From NCBI RefSeq assembly GCF_026420845.1, contig NZ_JAOWCB010000006.1, positions 1 to 64,000 of the forward strand: 64,000 nt of DNA, given 5' to 3'. The notes under the pieces are model-generated. The model did not search any database. It saw nothing but the letters and a program-made list of their open reading frames with translations, and was not told the DNA's origin. The DNA is from Streptomyces sp. PR69 (GTDB lineage: Bacteria; Actinomycetota; Actinomycetes; Streptomycetales; Streptomycetaceae). Positions within the stretch are counted from its first letter, which is position 1; each line of letters begins with the position of its first letter. Of this stretch, positions 15,501-24,675 are shown piece by piece. Made by a program: the position numbers and the translations under genes.

Positions 15501-17357
15501 ATGTGCGGCCTTGCCGGATGGGTTAACCACCAGCGCGATCTGACCGCGTACGAGGACATGGCGGCGGCCATGACCCACACCATGGAATGCCGGGGCCCGG
15601 ACGCCTGGGGGCTGTGGACCTCGCCCCACGCGATCCTCGGGCACCGCCGGCTCGCGATCATCGACCTCGAAGGCGGCAAGCAGCCGATGGCGGCCGCCGA
15701 GGACGACTCGCTGCCGGTCATCACCTACACGGGTGAGGTCTACAACTTCCGCGAGCTGCGCGAGGAGCTTGAGGGTCTCGGCCACCGCTTCCGTACGACG
15801 TCCGACACGGAGGTCGTGCTGCGCGCCTACGTCGAGTGGGGCGAGCACTTCGCGGAGCGCCTCAACGGCATCTACGCCTTCGCCATCTGGGACCCGCGCA
15901 CCGAGGAGCTGCTGCTGGTCCGCGACCGGATGGGCGTCAAGCCGCTGTACTACTACCCGACCGCGGACGGCGGCCTGCTGTTCGCCTCCGAGCCGAAGGG
16001 CATCCTGGCCCACGAGGACGCCGAGGCCGTCGTCGACGCCGAGGGCCTGCGGGAGATCTTCAGCATTGTGAAGACCCCGGGGCACGCGGTGTTCCGCGGC
16101 ATGCACGAGGTGCTGCCCGCGACCGTGATGCGCTTCGGCCGCGAGGGGCTGATCAGCACCCGGAAGTACTGGGAGCTGGCGGCCCGCCCGCACACCGACG
16201 GCCTCGACGCGACGGTGGCCCATGTCCGCGAGCTGCTGGAGGACATCGTCGAGCGGCAGCTCGTCGCGGACGTCACCGTCGGCACCCTGCTCTCCGGCGG
16301 CCTGGACTCCAGCGCGGTGACCGCGCTGGCCGCGAAGGCGCTGGCCAAGCAGGGTGTGGAGCAGCCCATCCGGGCGTTCTCCGTGGACTTCAAGGGCCAT
16401 GAGGAGCGCTTTGAGTCCAACGTCCAGTGGGAGGACCCCGACACCCCGTTCGCGGTGGAGGTGGCGAAGCACGTCGGCGCCGAGCACATCATCGTCGAGC
16501 TGGACAACGCCGACATCCTCGACGACGAGGTCCGCGACACGGTGCTGCGCGCCCAGGACCTGCCGGTGTCCACCGGCGACATGGAGTACTCGCTGCTCAT
16601 CCTGTGCCGGGCGCTGAAGGAGCGGATGACGGTCGCGCTGTCCGGCGAGGCAGCGGACGAGCTGTTCGGCGGCTACACCTGGTTCCACGACAAGGAGGCC
16701 GTGGAGAACGGCTCCTTCCCCTGGCACCACCCGTTCGAGAAGGCCGGCGGCATCGGCGCGCTGCGCACCGTCGGGCTGTGGGACCGGCTGGGTCTCGACG
16801 AGTACGTCAAGGAGCGCTACTCCCAGGCGCTGGAGGAGGTGCCGCGGCTGGACGGCGAGAGCGGCCTGGAGGCGCGGATGCGTGAGGTCACGTATCTCAA
16901 CCTCACCCGCTGGGAGAACTTCCTGCTGGACCGCAAGGACCGCATCAGCATGGCCGTCAGCCTTGAGGTGCGGGTGCCGTTCACCGACCACCGGCTCGTC
17001 GAGTACGTCTACAACACGCCGTGGGCGATGAAGACCTTCGACGGCCGGGAGAAGAGCCTGCTGCGCGCCGCCATGCGGGGTGTGCTGCCGGACTCGGTGC
17101 TGGACCGCAAGAAGAACCCGTACCCCTCCACCCAGGACAGGAAGTACGAACTCGCCCTGCGGGAGCGGGTGGAGGCGCTGCTCACCGAGGGTGCGCCGGT
17201 GCTGCAGATCGTGTCGGAGGAGGAGGTCCGCCGGCTGCTGGACGTGCCCGAGGGCTCGTACAACATCGGCGGCCCCTGGAGCGCCCGCGCCGTGCTGGAG
17301 CGGCTGATCGAGTTCAACGCCTGGGTCGCCTCCTACGGCGTCCGGGTCGAGCTGTAG
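15501..17357 (+). CDS. asnB: Asparagine synthetase (glutamine-hydrolysing)
   Basis: A 618-residue class II amidotransferase of normal length. Cys2 after the initiator (MCGLAGW) is the glutaminase nucleophile, and RGPDAWG, HRRLAIIDLEGGKQPM and YTGEVYNFREL follow. The usual Asn of the oxyanion NGE motif is Thr here. The synthetase domain has LLSGGLDSSAVTALAA (PPi loop) and SGEAADELFGGYTWF. It makes asparagine from aspartate, glutamine and ATP; relatives make beta-lactams or other amides, but this one has a complete glutaminase site. The ATG follows GAGAGGAACC. A hairpin at 17405-17434 ends the unit. Upstream palindromes shared with the mutase operon suggest that it works with that pathway rather than in housekeeping. 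Confidence 0.92.
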   Translation: MCGLAGWVNHQRDLTAYEDMAAAMTHTMECRGPDAWGLWTSPHAILGHRRLAIIDLEGGKQPMAAAEDDSLPVITYTGEVYNFRELREELEGLGHRFRTTSDTEVVLRAYVEWGEHFAERLNGIYAFAIWDPRTEELLLVRDRMGVKPLYYYPTADGGLLFASEPKGILAHEDAEAVVDAEGLREIFSIVKTPGHAVFRGMHEVLPATVMRFGREGLISTRKYWELAARPHTDGLDATVAHVRELLEDIVERQLVADVTVGTLLSGGLDSSAVTALAAKALAKQGVEQPIRAFSVDFKGHEERFESNVQWEDPDTPFAVEVAKHVGAEHIIVELDNADILDDEVRDTVLRAQDLPVSTGDMEYSLLILCRALKERMTVALSGEAADELFGGYTWFHDKEAVENGSFPWHHPFEKAGGIGALRTVGLWDRLGLDEYVKERYSQALEEVPRLDGESGLEARMREVTYLNLTRWENFLLDRKDRISMAVSLEVRVPFTDHRLVEYVYNTPWAMKTFDGREKSLLRAAMRGVLPDSVLDRKKNPYPSTQDRKYELALRERVEALLTEGAPVLQIVSEEEVRRLLDVPEGSYNIGGPWSARAVLERLIEFNAWVASYGVRVEL

Positions 17358-17404
17358 ACGGGGCGGGCCACCGGCGAACCACAGGCGACGCGCACTCTGC
17401 GAAC

Positions 17405-17434
17405 GCCCGGCCGCCCTCCTCCGGGCGGCCGGGC
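17405..17434 (+). terminator. Hairpin between asnB and the DsbA-like gene
   Basis: GCCCGGCCGCCC (17405-17416) pairs perfectly with GGGCGGCCGGGC (17423-17434) over a TCCTCC loop, followed by CGCGCGCTCCTTTTCC. It may separate asnB from the downstream genes. Confidence 0.6.
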
Positions 17435-17475
17435 GCGCGCTCCTTTTCCACCAGCCTTCTTGAGGAGATGACGAA

Positions 17476-18219
17476 ATGACGGGCCCTTCCGGCAATGACA
17501 GCGGCCGTGACAGCGGCAATGACAACGTTCCCGTGCTCACCGTCTGGTCGGACATCGGCTGCCCCTGGGCCAGCCTCGCGCTGCACACCCTGCACGCCGC
17601 GGCCGAACGGCGCGGGCAGACGCTGCTGCTCGACCATCACGCCTTCCCGCTGGAGCTGTTCAACCGCCAGCCCACCCCGAAGTTCATCGTCGACCCCGAA
17701 GTGATCGTGATCGCCGCCTGCCGCCCGGAGCTGGGCTGGCGGCTGTGGCAGGGCAAGGAGTCCGAGTACCCCGTCACCACCCTGCCCGCGCTGGAGGCGG
17801 TGCAGGCCGCCAAGGACCCGGCGGTCGGCGGGCTGCGGGCGAGCGGCGAGCTGGACCGTGCGCTGCGCCGGGCCTTCTACGCCGAGAGCCGGTGCATCAG
17901 CGTCCACTCGGTGATCCTGGACATCGCCGAGGAGTGCGCGCACGTCGACGCCGGGGCGCTTCAGGCGGCGCTGGCCCGCGGGGCCGGGCGTGCCGAGGTG
18001 TACGAGCAGTGGCGTACGGCGCAGGGCCCGGACATCCAGGGCAGCCCGCACTTCTTCACCGCCGACGGCTATGCCGCGCACAACCCGGGCGCGCGCTTCG
18101 AGTGGACGGGCGACCCGAACAAGGGCGGGCTGCCGCGGCTGCACGCGTACGACACGGACTGGGCAGACGAGCTGCTCGACAAGCTGAGCGCCGCCGCCGG
18201 CCGCATCGCCGGGGCATAA
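17476..18219 (+). CDS. DsbA/FrnE-family thioredoxin-fold protein with one active-site cysteine
   Basis: A 247-residue cytoplasmic protein (no signal peptide) with WSDIGCPWASLALHTLH near the N-terminus, a helical insertion and a late GSPHFFTADG, the cis-proline loop of DsbA folds. The active-site C-x-x-C is reduced to C-P-W-A, so disulfide exchange is not possible in the usual way; glutathione-transferase-like or isomerase chemistry, as in the 2-hydroxychromene-2-carboxylate isomerase branch, is an alternative. A GAGGAG ribosome site precedes ATG 17476. It lies between asnB and an SDR, all on one strand. Confidence 0.8.
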   Translation: MTGPSGNDSGRDSGNDNVPVLTVWSDIGCPWASLALHTLHAAAERRGQTLLLDHHAFPLELFNRQPTPKFIVDPEVIVIAACRPELGWRLWQGKESEYPVTTLPALEAVQAAKDPAVGGLRASGELDRALRRAFYAESRCISVHSVILDIAEECAHVDAGALQAALARGAGRAEVYEQWRTAQGPDIQGSPHFFTADGYAAHNPGARFEWTGDPNKGGLPRLHAYDTDWADELLDKLSAAAGRIAGA

Positions 18220-18301
18220 GGCATCACTCGCCATCCGATCCCCATCCTCATCCTCATCCCCATGGAACTTGGCAGCACTTCAGAGAAGAAGAGGTAGTTC
18301 T

Positions 18302-19072
18302 ATGTCGGCACGATCGATACGGCCGCCGAAGCAGCGGTTCGCCGGCAAGGTCGCCCTCGTCGCCGGAGCCGGCGACGGCATCTGCCGGGCCACCGCGCTG
18401 GCTTTCGCCCAGGAGGGCGCTTCCGTCATGCTCGCCGGCCCCGAGTCCGAGGACCTCGGCGGCACCGTGAAGCTGATCCTCGACGCGGGCGGCGAGGCGG
18501 ACCATGTCACCGTGGATCTGACCGACGGCGGCTCGGCGGCCGCCCGCGCCATGGTCCGGGCCGCCGAGGAGCGTTACGGCACGATCGACATCGCCTTCAA
18601 CAACGCCACCGTCACCGGGCCGAACCGCAACGTCGCCGACATCTGCGAGACGGTCTGGGCCGAGACGCTGGCGGCCAACCTCACCGGCGTGTGGATGGCG
18701 ATGAAGCACGAGCTGGCCCATATGGAGCGCAACGGCAGCGGCGTGATCGTCAACACCGCCTGCAACATGGCCACCACCGGCAAGCTGACCGGCATGGGCG
18801 CATACGCCGCGTCCAAGGCCGCGCTGTCCACGCTGACCCGCACAGCCGCCAATGAGTACGCCCCCAAGGGCATCCGGATCAATGCCATCAGCCCCGGCCC
18901 GGCGCATGAGCCGAGTCCCGCCGTCATCGATCCCAGCCCCTCCCCCGTGACACCGCTGGGGCGGGGCGCGAGCACCGAGGAGGTGGCCGACACCGTCGTC
19001 TGGCTCTGCTCGGACGAGGCCGCGTTCGTCGTCGGGCACGATCTCGTCCTCGACAAGCGCTCCGCCGCCTGA
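18302..19072 (+). CDS. Short-chain dehydrogenase/reductase, atypical active site
   Basis: A 256-residue classical-length SDR. The Rossmann motif is VALVAGAGDGICRATALAFA, NNA and the catalytic YAASK (Tyr-x3-Lys) are present, and the C-terminal ISPGP and DEAAFVVGHDLVLDKRSAA are typical. The residue 13 positions before the tyrosine, normally the catalytic serine, appears to be Asn (NTACNMATTGK), so activity may be altered. ATG 18302 is preceded by GAAGAAGAGG. The substrate is unknown; position suggests tailoring in the asnB-sbn locus. It follows the DsbA-like gene by 82 bases. Confidence 0.88.
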   Translation: MSARSIRPPKQRFAGKVALVAGAGDGICRATALAFAQEGASVMLAGPESEDLGGTVKLILDAGGEADHVTVDLTDGGSAAARAMVRAAEERYGTIDIAFNNATVTGPNRNVADICETVWAETLAANLTGVWMAMKHELAHMERNGSGVIVNTACNMATTGKLTGMGAYAASKAALSTLTRTAANEYAPKGIRINAISPGPAHEPSPAVIDPSPSPVTPLGRGASTEEVADTVVWLCSDEAAFVVGHDLVLDKRSAA

Positions 19073-19194
19073 GGCTGCGCGCGCAAGGCCGTTGAAGAGG
19101 GGGTGCGGACGTGCCGGCTGGAAGCGCCGAGAACCTGACAGAGTTGGCGATTGCGGCTACGTACCGGATGTCAGGCCACAATAGCGTCCAGGCC

Positions 19195-19797
19195 ATGACA
19201 AACAATGCCTCCACGACGGCCACGACAGCCGAGACGGCCACGTCAGCCGAGACGGCCGCGGCGGCTCCTGCGGCTCCCGCGGCTCCCTCTCCCGACGCGC
19301 CGCGGGGCGGACGGTTCGCCAGTAAGGCCCCCGCCCGCCCCGCCCCGGCGGCCATCGCCGTCGGCGCCGCGTTCTCCGTCCTCGCCCTGGTGGCCCTGGT
19401 CGCCCTGGGCGAGGCGATGGACCAGGTGCTGCTGGTCCCGCCGCTGGCCGCCAGCGCCGCGCTCGTCTACGGCGCGCCAGCGCTGCCGCTCTCCCAGCCG
19501 CGCAGCGTCATCGGCGGCCAGCTGCTCTCCGCGCTCACCGGATTCGCGGTGCTCGCCGCGTCCGGCAGCACGGTCTGGGGCAGCGCCGTCGCCGGCGGCC
19601 TCGCCCTCGGCGTGATGATGCTCGCCCGCACCCCCCACTCACCAGCGGCCGCGACGGCCGTGATCGTGGTCGTCACCGAGCCGTCCGCGCTTACGTTCCT
19701 GCCGCTGCTCGCCCTCGCCACGGCGGTGCTGGTGCTGTTCGGCGTGATCGCCGGGCGCACCGGACGCACCCCGCGCTACCCGACCTACTGGTGGTGA
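19195..19797 (+). CDS. HPP-family membrane protein
   Basis: From ATG 19195 the product has 200 residues. After a ~45-residue Ala/Thr-rich tail come four to five hydrophobic segments with LVYGAPALPLSQPRSVIGGQ, the HPP-family hallmark (usually G-A-P-x-S-P-L-A-Q-P-R-N-V-I-G-G-H). HPP proteins are integral membrane proteins; some plant and cyanobacterial members carry nitrite into plastids. TAGCGT at 19182-19187 lies 7 bases before the ATG and there is no ribosome site, so the transcript is probably leaderless. The longer frame from 19111 is less likely. Its link to the neighbouring biosynthetic genes is unclear. Confidence 0.8.
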   Translation: MTNNASTTATTAETATSAETAAAAPAAPAAPSPDAPRGGRFASKAPARPAPAAIAVGAAFSVLALVALVALGEAMDQVLLVPPLAASAALVYGAPALPLSQPRSVIGGQLLSALTGFAVLAASGSTVWGSAVAGGLALGVMMLARTPHSPAAATAVIVVVTEPSALTFLPLLALATAVLVLFGVIAGRTGRTPRYPTYWW

Positions 19798-19861
19798 CCC
19801 GCCGCCCCCGCAGGGGGCGGGCCTCCCGTGCGCCGTTCGCCGCCGCGTGAGGCCGCCGAGG

Positions 19862-19898
19862 CCGCGTGAAACCGCGTGAAACCGCGTGAAACCGCGTG
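19862..19898. repeat. Decamer tandem repeat before sbnA
   Basis: The unit ccgcgtgaaa is repeated about 3.7 times in the gap between the HPP gene and sbnA. It looks like simple replication slippage; no operator symmetry. Confidence 0.85.
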
Positions 19899-19981
19899 GG
19901 GCCACCGAGGCCGCCAAGGCCGCCGAGCACCCCAGGGGTCCCGCATGGACACGCACATCGACAGCACGGAGGAGACACCCC

Positions 19982-21337
19982 GTGATCTACCGGTACGCCC
20001 ATGACGTCGTCCTGGACGACATCTTCCTGGACCTCGACGGGTTCATCCCCGGCGTCGAACTGCTGCTGAAGATCGAGGGCCTCAACCCGGCGGGCTCGAT
20101 CAAACTGAAGGCGGCGGTCGGACTGCTGGACGACGCGGAACAGCGCGGGCTGCTCCGCCCCGGAGGATCGGTCATCGAGTCCTCCTCCGGCAACCTCGGC
20201 ATCGCGCTCAGCTCGGTGTGCGCGGCCCGCGGCTACCGCTTCACCTGCGTCGTCGACCCCAACACCCCGCGGCAGAGCATCGCGCTGATGGAGGCGTACG
20301 GCGCGCAGGCGGTGATCGTGCGCGAGCGCGACGCCAACGGCGGCTATCTGCAGACCCGCATCGACTACATCCACCGGCGGCTGCGCGACGACCCCGCGCT
20401 GGTCTGGCCCAACCAGTACGCCAACCCGGCCAATCCGCGCGCCCACTACGAGCGCACCGCCGCCGCCATCGCCCGGCAGGTGAACGGGGTCGACTGCCTC
20501 TTCGTCGGCGCGGGCACCACCGGCACGCTCATGGGCTGCGCCCGGTACTTCCGCAAGCACTCGCCCGGCACCCGGATCGTGGCCGTCGACTCCGTGGGGT
20601 CGGTGACCTTCGGCACCCCGCCCGGCAAGCGGCATATACCGGGTCTTGGCGCCAGCCGCCGGCCGGAGATCTTCGATCGGCGGCTGGCAGACGCGTTCGT
20701 CCAGGTGCCGGAGGCCGACGCGATACGGATGTGCCGCCGGATCACCGCCGAGCGGGGGCTCGCGGTCGGCGGCTCGACGGGCACGGTGCTGGCGGCCGTG
20801 GAGCGGCAGCGCGAGGAGATCCCGGCCGGGGCGCGGGTCGTGGCGATCTCCCCGGACCTGGGGGACCGCTATCTCAGCACGGTCTATGACGACCTGTGGG
20901 TCTTCGAGCGGTTCGGCGACCTCGACCGGCTCGGCGACCTCGGCGACCTCGGCGACCTCGATGGGCTCGACCAGCCCGGCGGGCTCGGCGACCTCAACGG
21001 GCTCGACCGGCCCGGCGGGTCCGGCGGGTCCGGCGGGTCCGGCGGGTCCGGCGGGTCCGGCGGGTCCGGCGGGTCCGGCGGCGCGTCGGGCGACGGCGGA
21101 CACCTTGGGGCCGGCGGCCCGCCACTCGACGGCGGCCCAGACGTCCAGGGCCAGGGCCACGGCCATGACCGGGACAGCGACCGGGGCCGGGTGCCGGCCA
21201 CCGCGGGGGGCCGGCACCGCGGCCAGGGCGAGCCGCCCGTGCTGGCGGGCGCGACGCCGTCCGCCGCCGCTCCTTCCGCTCCTTCCGCCGCTTCCGCCCC
21301 TTCCACCTCTTCCGCGAACTCCCCGAAAGGCACCTGA
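19982..21337 (+). CDS. sbnA: SbnA-like 2,3-diaminopropionate biosynthesis enzyme with long low-complexity tail
   Basis: A fold-type II PLP synthase, 451 residues. Start is GTG 19982, 8 bases after GGAGGAG. Core residues 1-309 carry NPAGSIKLKAAVG with Schiff-base K41, VIESSSGNLGIALS for substrate and VGAGTTGTLMG for the phosphate, close to SbnA (O-phospho-L-serine + L-glutamate to N-(1-amino-1-carboxyethyl)-glutamate, first step to L-2,3-diaminopropionate). SbnA proteins end near here; this one adds ~142 residues of repeats: GDL units, then seven GSG-type nonapeptide-coding copies, then a Gly/His and Ala/Ser/Pro run. The stop overlaps the sbnB ATG by one base. The tail is unlike the family and may be neutral. 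Confidence 0.9.
   Translation: MIYRYAHDVVLDDIFLDLDGFIPGVELLLKIEGLNPAGSIKLKAAVGLLDDAEQRGLLRPGGSVIESSSGNLGIALSSVCAARGYRFTCVVDPNTPRQSIALMEAYGAQAVIVRERDANGGYLQTRIDYIHRRLRDDPALVWPNQYANPANPRAHYERTAAAIARQVNGVDCLFVGAGTTGTLMGCARYFRKHSPGTRIVAVDSVGSVTFGTPPGKRHIPGLGASRRPEIFDRRLADAFVQVPEADAIRMCRRITAERGLAVGGSTGTVLAAVERQREEIPAGARVVAISPDLGDRYLSTVYDDLWVFERFGDLDRLGDLGDLGDLDGLDQPGGLGDLNGLDRPGGSGGSGGSGGSGGSGGSGGSGGASGDGGHLGAGGPPLDGGPDVQGQGHGHDRDSDRGRVPATAGGRHRGQGEPPVLAGATPSAAAPSAPSAASAPSTSSANSPKGT
21020..21082 (+). repeat. Nonamer tandem repeat within the sbnA tail
   Basis: Seven copies of tccggcggg, the last imperfect, encode a Ser-Gly-Gly run. GGCGACCTC copies precede it at about 20924-20958. In-frame, so tolerated by the extra C-terminal tail. 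Confidence 0.9.
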
Positions 21338-22344
21338 TGTTCGAGTTCAGCGTCGTCGGCGGCACAGCCGCGCGTGACATCATCGGCCGCACCCGGCAGC
21401 AGATCGTCCGGGAGGTCCGTGAGACATATCTGACCCATCACGCCGGCGACTCGGTGAATCCCAACAGCTACTTCCTGCGCTTTCCCGACAAGCCGGACAG
21501 CCGCATCATCGCCCTGCCCGCCTATCTCGGCGGCAAGCACGACGTCGCCGGCATCAAGTGGATCAGCAGCTTCCCCGCGAACATCGAAAGCGGCGTCCCG
21601 CGCGCTTCGGCCGCGCTGCTGCTCAACGACTACGCCACCGGCTACCCCGTCGCCTGCCTTGAGGCATCCCAGATCAGCGCGGCCCGCACCGCCGCGTCCG
21701 CCGTGCTGGCGGCCGAGGAGCTGACCGGCGGCCGCAGTGCCCGCCGCCTCGCCGTCGTCGGCGCCGGTGTGATCGCCCGTAACATCCTGGAGTTCTTCAC
21801 CGCGCAGGAGTGGTCCTTCGGCGAGGTGGTCGTCCACGACCGCAGCGAGGAGTACGGGGCCGCCTTCACGCAGTACATCACCGGTGAACTGGGCCACACC
21901 GCCCGCTTCGAGGCCGGGCTGCGCTCCGCCCTGGACGGCGCGGACCTGATCGTCCTGGCGACCACCGCGGGCGAGCCGTACATCCTGGACCCGCGGACCT
22001 TCAGCGCCGGGCAGACGGTGCTCAACATCTCCCTGCGGGACATCGCCCCCGAGATCATCAAGGACGCGCAGAACATCCTCGACGACATCGGCCACTGCAT
22101 GACGGCGAACACCTCCCCGCATCTGGCCGAGCAGCAGTACGGACACCGGGACTTCATCGCCGGCACCCTCGCCGAGGTGATGCGCGGCGAGCTGAAGCCC
22201 GACCCCGGCCGTCCGGTGATCTTCTCGCCGTTCGGTCTCGGCGTGCTCGATCTCGCGGTCGGCGTGCATGTGCTGCGCCACGCCCGCGAGTCGGGCGAAG
22301 CGGTGGACGTCGAGGACTTCTTCGGCGAAACCCGGCGGTGGTGA
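21337..22344 (+). CDS. sbnB: SbnB-like 2,3-diaminopropionate biosynthesis dehydrogenase
   Basis: A 335-residue member of the ornithine cyclodeaminase/mu-crystallin family. Motifs include HDVAGIKWISSFPANI with the active-site lysine, GYPVACLEASQISAARTAASA and the NAD-binding LAVVGAGVIARNILEFF. SbnB oxidatively hydrolyses the SbnA product to L-2,3-diaminopropionate and 2-oxoglutarate using NAD+. It overlaps sbnA by one base and ends 3 bases before the flavoprotein gene, so the four genes sbnA-sbnB-flavoprotein-permease are one operon. Length agrees with known SbnB (~336). Confidence 0.93.
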   Translation: MFEFSVVGGTAARDIIGRTRQQIVREVRETYLTHHAGDSVNPNSYFLRFPDKPDSRIIALPAYLGGKHDVAGIKWISSFPANIESGVPRASAALLLNDYATGYPVACLEASQISAARTAASAVLAAEELTGGRSARRLAVVGAGVIARNILEFFTAQEWSFGEVVVHDRSEEYGAAFTQYITGELGHTARFEAGLRSALDGADLIVLATTAGEPYILDPRTFSAGQTVLNISLRDIAPEIIKDAQNILDDIGHCMTANTSPHLAEQQYGHRDFIAGTLAEVMRGELKPDPGRPVIFSPFGLGVLDLAVGVHVLRHARESGEAVDVEDFFGETRRW

Positions 22345-22347
22345 CGT

Positions 22348-24675
22348 ATGTCCGCCATCGCCTCCGCCACGCCGTCTGCCTCCGCCCCCTCCGCGCCGCT
22401 GCTCGGCGCGGTCGTCATCGGGCTGGGCTCACGGGGCCTCGGCGTCCTCGAACGCATCGTGACCCTGACCTCCCGCCCCCACTGGCGGCAGCGGCCCTTC
22501 ACCCTCGACCTCGTCGACCCGCGCGCGGACGGAGCGGGCCTGCACGACCCCGAGCAGCCCGACCATCTGCTGCTCAACACCGTGGCCTGCCAGGTGTCGC
22601 CGTTTCCGGAGGAGACCACCGTCGGCGACACGGTCGGCGACCGCGGGCCGAATCTGTACGAGTGGGTCCGCGCCCGCGGACTGCGGCTCGGCGACGACGG
22701 CCGCACCCTCGGCCCGGCCGGCCGCGAGGTCCGCCCCGACGACTATCTGCCGCGCCGCGTCCTCGGCGAGTACCTCACCTGGTATCTGCGCCGAACGCTG
22801 CGCCGCGCCCCCGCGCATCTGGACATCCGGCTCCACCGGGCCACGGCCGTCGCCCTCGCGGACGCGCCCGGCGGAGCCCGTGCCGTCACCCTGGACGACG
22901 GCACGGTGCTGCGCCGCCCCTTCGTCTTCCTCACCACGGGCCACACACCGCACGGGGAAACGCCGGACCCCGGCGACCCGCACGACGAGGCAGCCGCGCC
23001 CGCACGTGCGACCTCGCCCGCCACGGCCGCGCACGACGACGGCCGCGGCGGTCACGCCCCGCACGAGGGGCCCCTGGAGACGGCGCCCCGGGCCGCCACC
23101 GCGGCCGGTCCGGGCACCCGGACAGACGGCCGCACCCGGCACACCCCGCACGAGGGGCCGCCGGAGACCACCGGGCCGGGCGAGACCGCGGCCCCGCCCG
23201 CGCCGGGCATACGGGCGGACGGCCTCACCGGTCACACCCCGCCCGGTCAGCGGGCGCACCGCGTCGGCGGGCGTCGGCGGATCGCCGACATCTATCCGCC
23301 CGCGCGGAAGTTCGCCGACGTCGCGCCGGGCCAGACGGTCGCACTCGCCGGCACCGGCCTGTCCAGCATGGACGCCGTCGCCTCGCTCACCGTCGGCCGC
23401 GGCGGCCGCTACACCGCCGACGGCGGAGTGCGCCGCTATGTCCCCAGCGGCGACGAGCCCCGCATCCTGCTGTTCTCCAGGACCGGGCTGCCGTTCCGCG
23501 CCCGGCCGCGGCTGCACCGCCCCGGCGGCGCGTTCGAGCCGCTGGTCTTCCATCAGGCGGGCGTGGACCGGCTGCGTTCGGCCGCGCCGAGCGGACAGCT
23601 CAGTCTGTACGGGGACGTCCTGCCGCTGCTCTGCGCCGAGATGCGCATCGCCTACCACCGCCGCTGCGCCCTGCTGGCGGGCGGCGGCCCCGAGGCGGCT
23701 CGCCGTACGACGGCCCGGCTGCGCGCCGCCGTCGCCGACGGCTCCCTCGGCCGGGAGCTGGACGAGCTGGACGCCCAGCACGCCGACCGCTTCGGCGTGT
23801 TCGACCCGTACGCCGTGCTGTTCCCGGACATCGCGGGGACGACGGCGGTCGCGGTGACGGCAGACAGCGGCGCCTACCAGGAGTGGTACCGGGAGCGGCT
23901 CGTCGACGACCTGATCGAGGCACGCCTCGGGCTGTCCGGCTCACCGCTGAAGTCCGCCCTCGAAGTGCTGCGCGACCAGCGTGAAGTGATCCGTTACGCG
24001 GTGGACTTCGGCGGCCTCGACGAGAAGTCCCACGAGGAGTTCTACGGCCGCTTCACCTCCGTGCTCAACCGGTCGGTGACCGGTCCGCAGCGCGAACGCC
24101 ACGAGGAGCTGCTCGCACTGCTGGACGCCGGCGTCGTCGCCGTGCCCTTCGGACCGGGGCCGCGCGCAGACTGGGACGAGGAGGCGGGCGTCTGGCGCAT
24201 CACGTCCACGGCGCTGGCGGAGCCGTACGGCGAGAGCGCCGACTGGCTGGCGCACGCGACCTCCGGCCAGCCGGATGTGGAGCGCACCGGCAGCGCCCTG
24301 CTGGCGGGCATGCTCGCCGCCGGGCGCATCCGCCGGCACCGTCCTGAGGCGCCCAGCAGCCGGGGCGTCGACATCACCCCGGGCCAGCACCCGGTCGCCG
24401 CCGACGGCACGGCAGACGAACGCATCTGGATTCTCGGGCCGCTGTGCGAGGGCGCGACCTTCTACAACCACTATGTGCCGTCGCCGGGCGGGGTGAACCG
24501 CGCGCTCCTCGACGCGCACTGCTGCGTCACGGCGATGCTCGACGCGGCCGCCCGCATGGCGACGCGGGCCGCGGTCATGCCCTCCATGAGCCAGACAGCC
24601 ACGGGCCCGACAGCCATCAGCCCACCAGCCCAGCACGACGACCGTCCCCTGGCCGAAGCGGAGGCAGCCCGGTGA
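22348..24675 (+). CDS. FAD/NAD(P)-binding protein (PF13454 type), copy 1
   Basis: A 775-residue protein beginning LLGAVVIGLGSRGLGVLERI (FAD Rossmann), with HLLLNTVACQVSPFPEE, an LYEWVRARG motif, DDYLPRRVLGEYLTWYLRR and a second dinucleotide motif VALAGTGLSSMDAVASLTVG, followed by YVPSGDEPRILLFSRTGLPF. This is the large two-Rossmann flavoprotein family PF13454, found in amino-acid-related loci; no member's reaction is firmly known to me. Residues ~195-310 are a Pro/Thr/His-rich insertion with four imperfect GHTPHE-type repeats, absent from the second copy at 37336. The last 40 residues (TGPTAISPPAQHDDRP) are disordered. The gene is the third in the sbn operon. Confidence 0.75.
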   Translation: MSAIASATPSASAPSAPLLGAVVIGLGSRGLGVLERIVTLTSRPHWRQRPFTLDLVDPRADGAGLHDPEQPDHLLLNTVACQVSPFPEETTVGDTVGDRGPNLYEWVRARGLRLGDDGRTLGPAGREVRPDDYLPRRVLGEYLTWYLRRTLRRAPAHLDIRLHRATAVALADAPGGARAVTLDDGTVLRRPFVFLTTGHTPHGETPDPGDPHDEAAAPARATSPATAAHDDGRGGHAPHEGPLETAPRAATAAGPGTRTDGRTRHTPHEGPPETTGPGETAAPPAPGIRADGLTGHTPPGQRAHRVGGRRRIADIYPPARKFADVAPGQTVALAGTGLSSMDAVASLTVGRGGRYTADGGVRRYVPSGDEPRILLFSRTGLPFRARPRLHRPGGAFEPLVFHQAGVDRLRSAAPSGQLSLYGDVLPLLCAEMRIAYHRRCALLAGGGPEAARRTTARLRAAVADGSLGRELDELDAQHADRFGVFDPYAVLFPDIAGTTAVAVTADSGAYQEWYRERLVDDLIEARLGLSGSPLKSALEVLRDQREVIRYAVDFGGLDEKSHEEFYGRFTSVLNRSVTGPQRERHEELLALLDAGVVAVPFGPGPRADWDEEAGVWRITSTALAEPYGESADWLAHATSGQPDVERTGSALLAGMLAAGRIRRHRPEAPSSRGVDITPGQHPVAADGTADERIWILGPLCEGATFYNHYVPSPGGVNRALLDAHCCVTAMLDAAARMATRAAVMPSMSQTATGPTAISPPAQHDDRPLAEAEAAR

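Noticed and set aside
15294..17588. 764-codon minus-strand open frame opposite asnB
   Set aside because: Mirror of the high-GC asnB reading frame; asnB has complete family motifs and a ribosome site.
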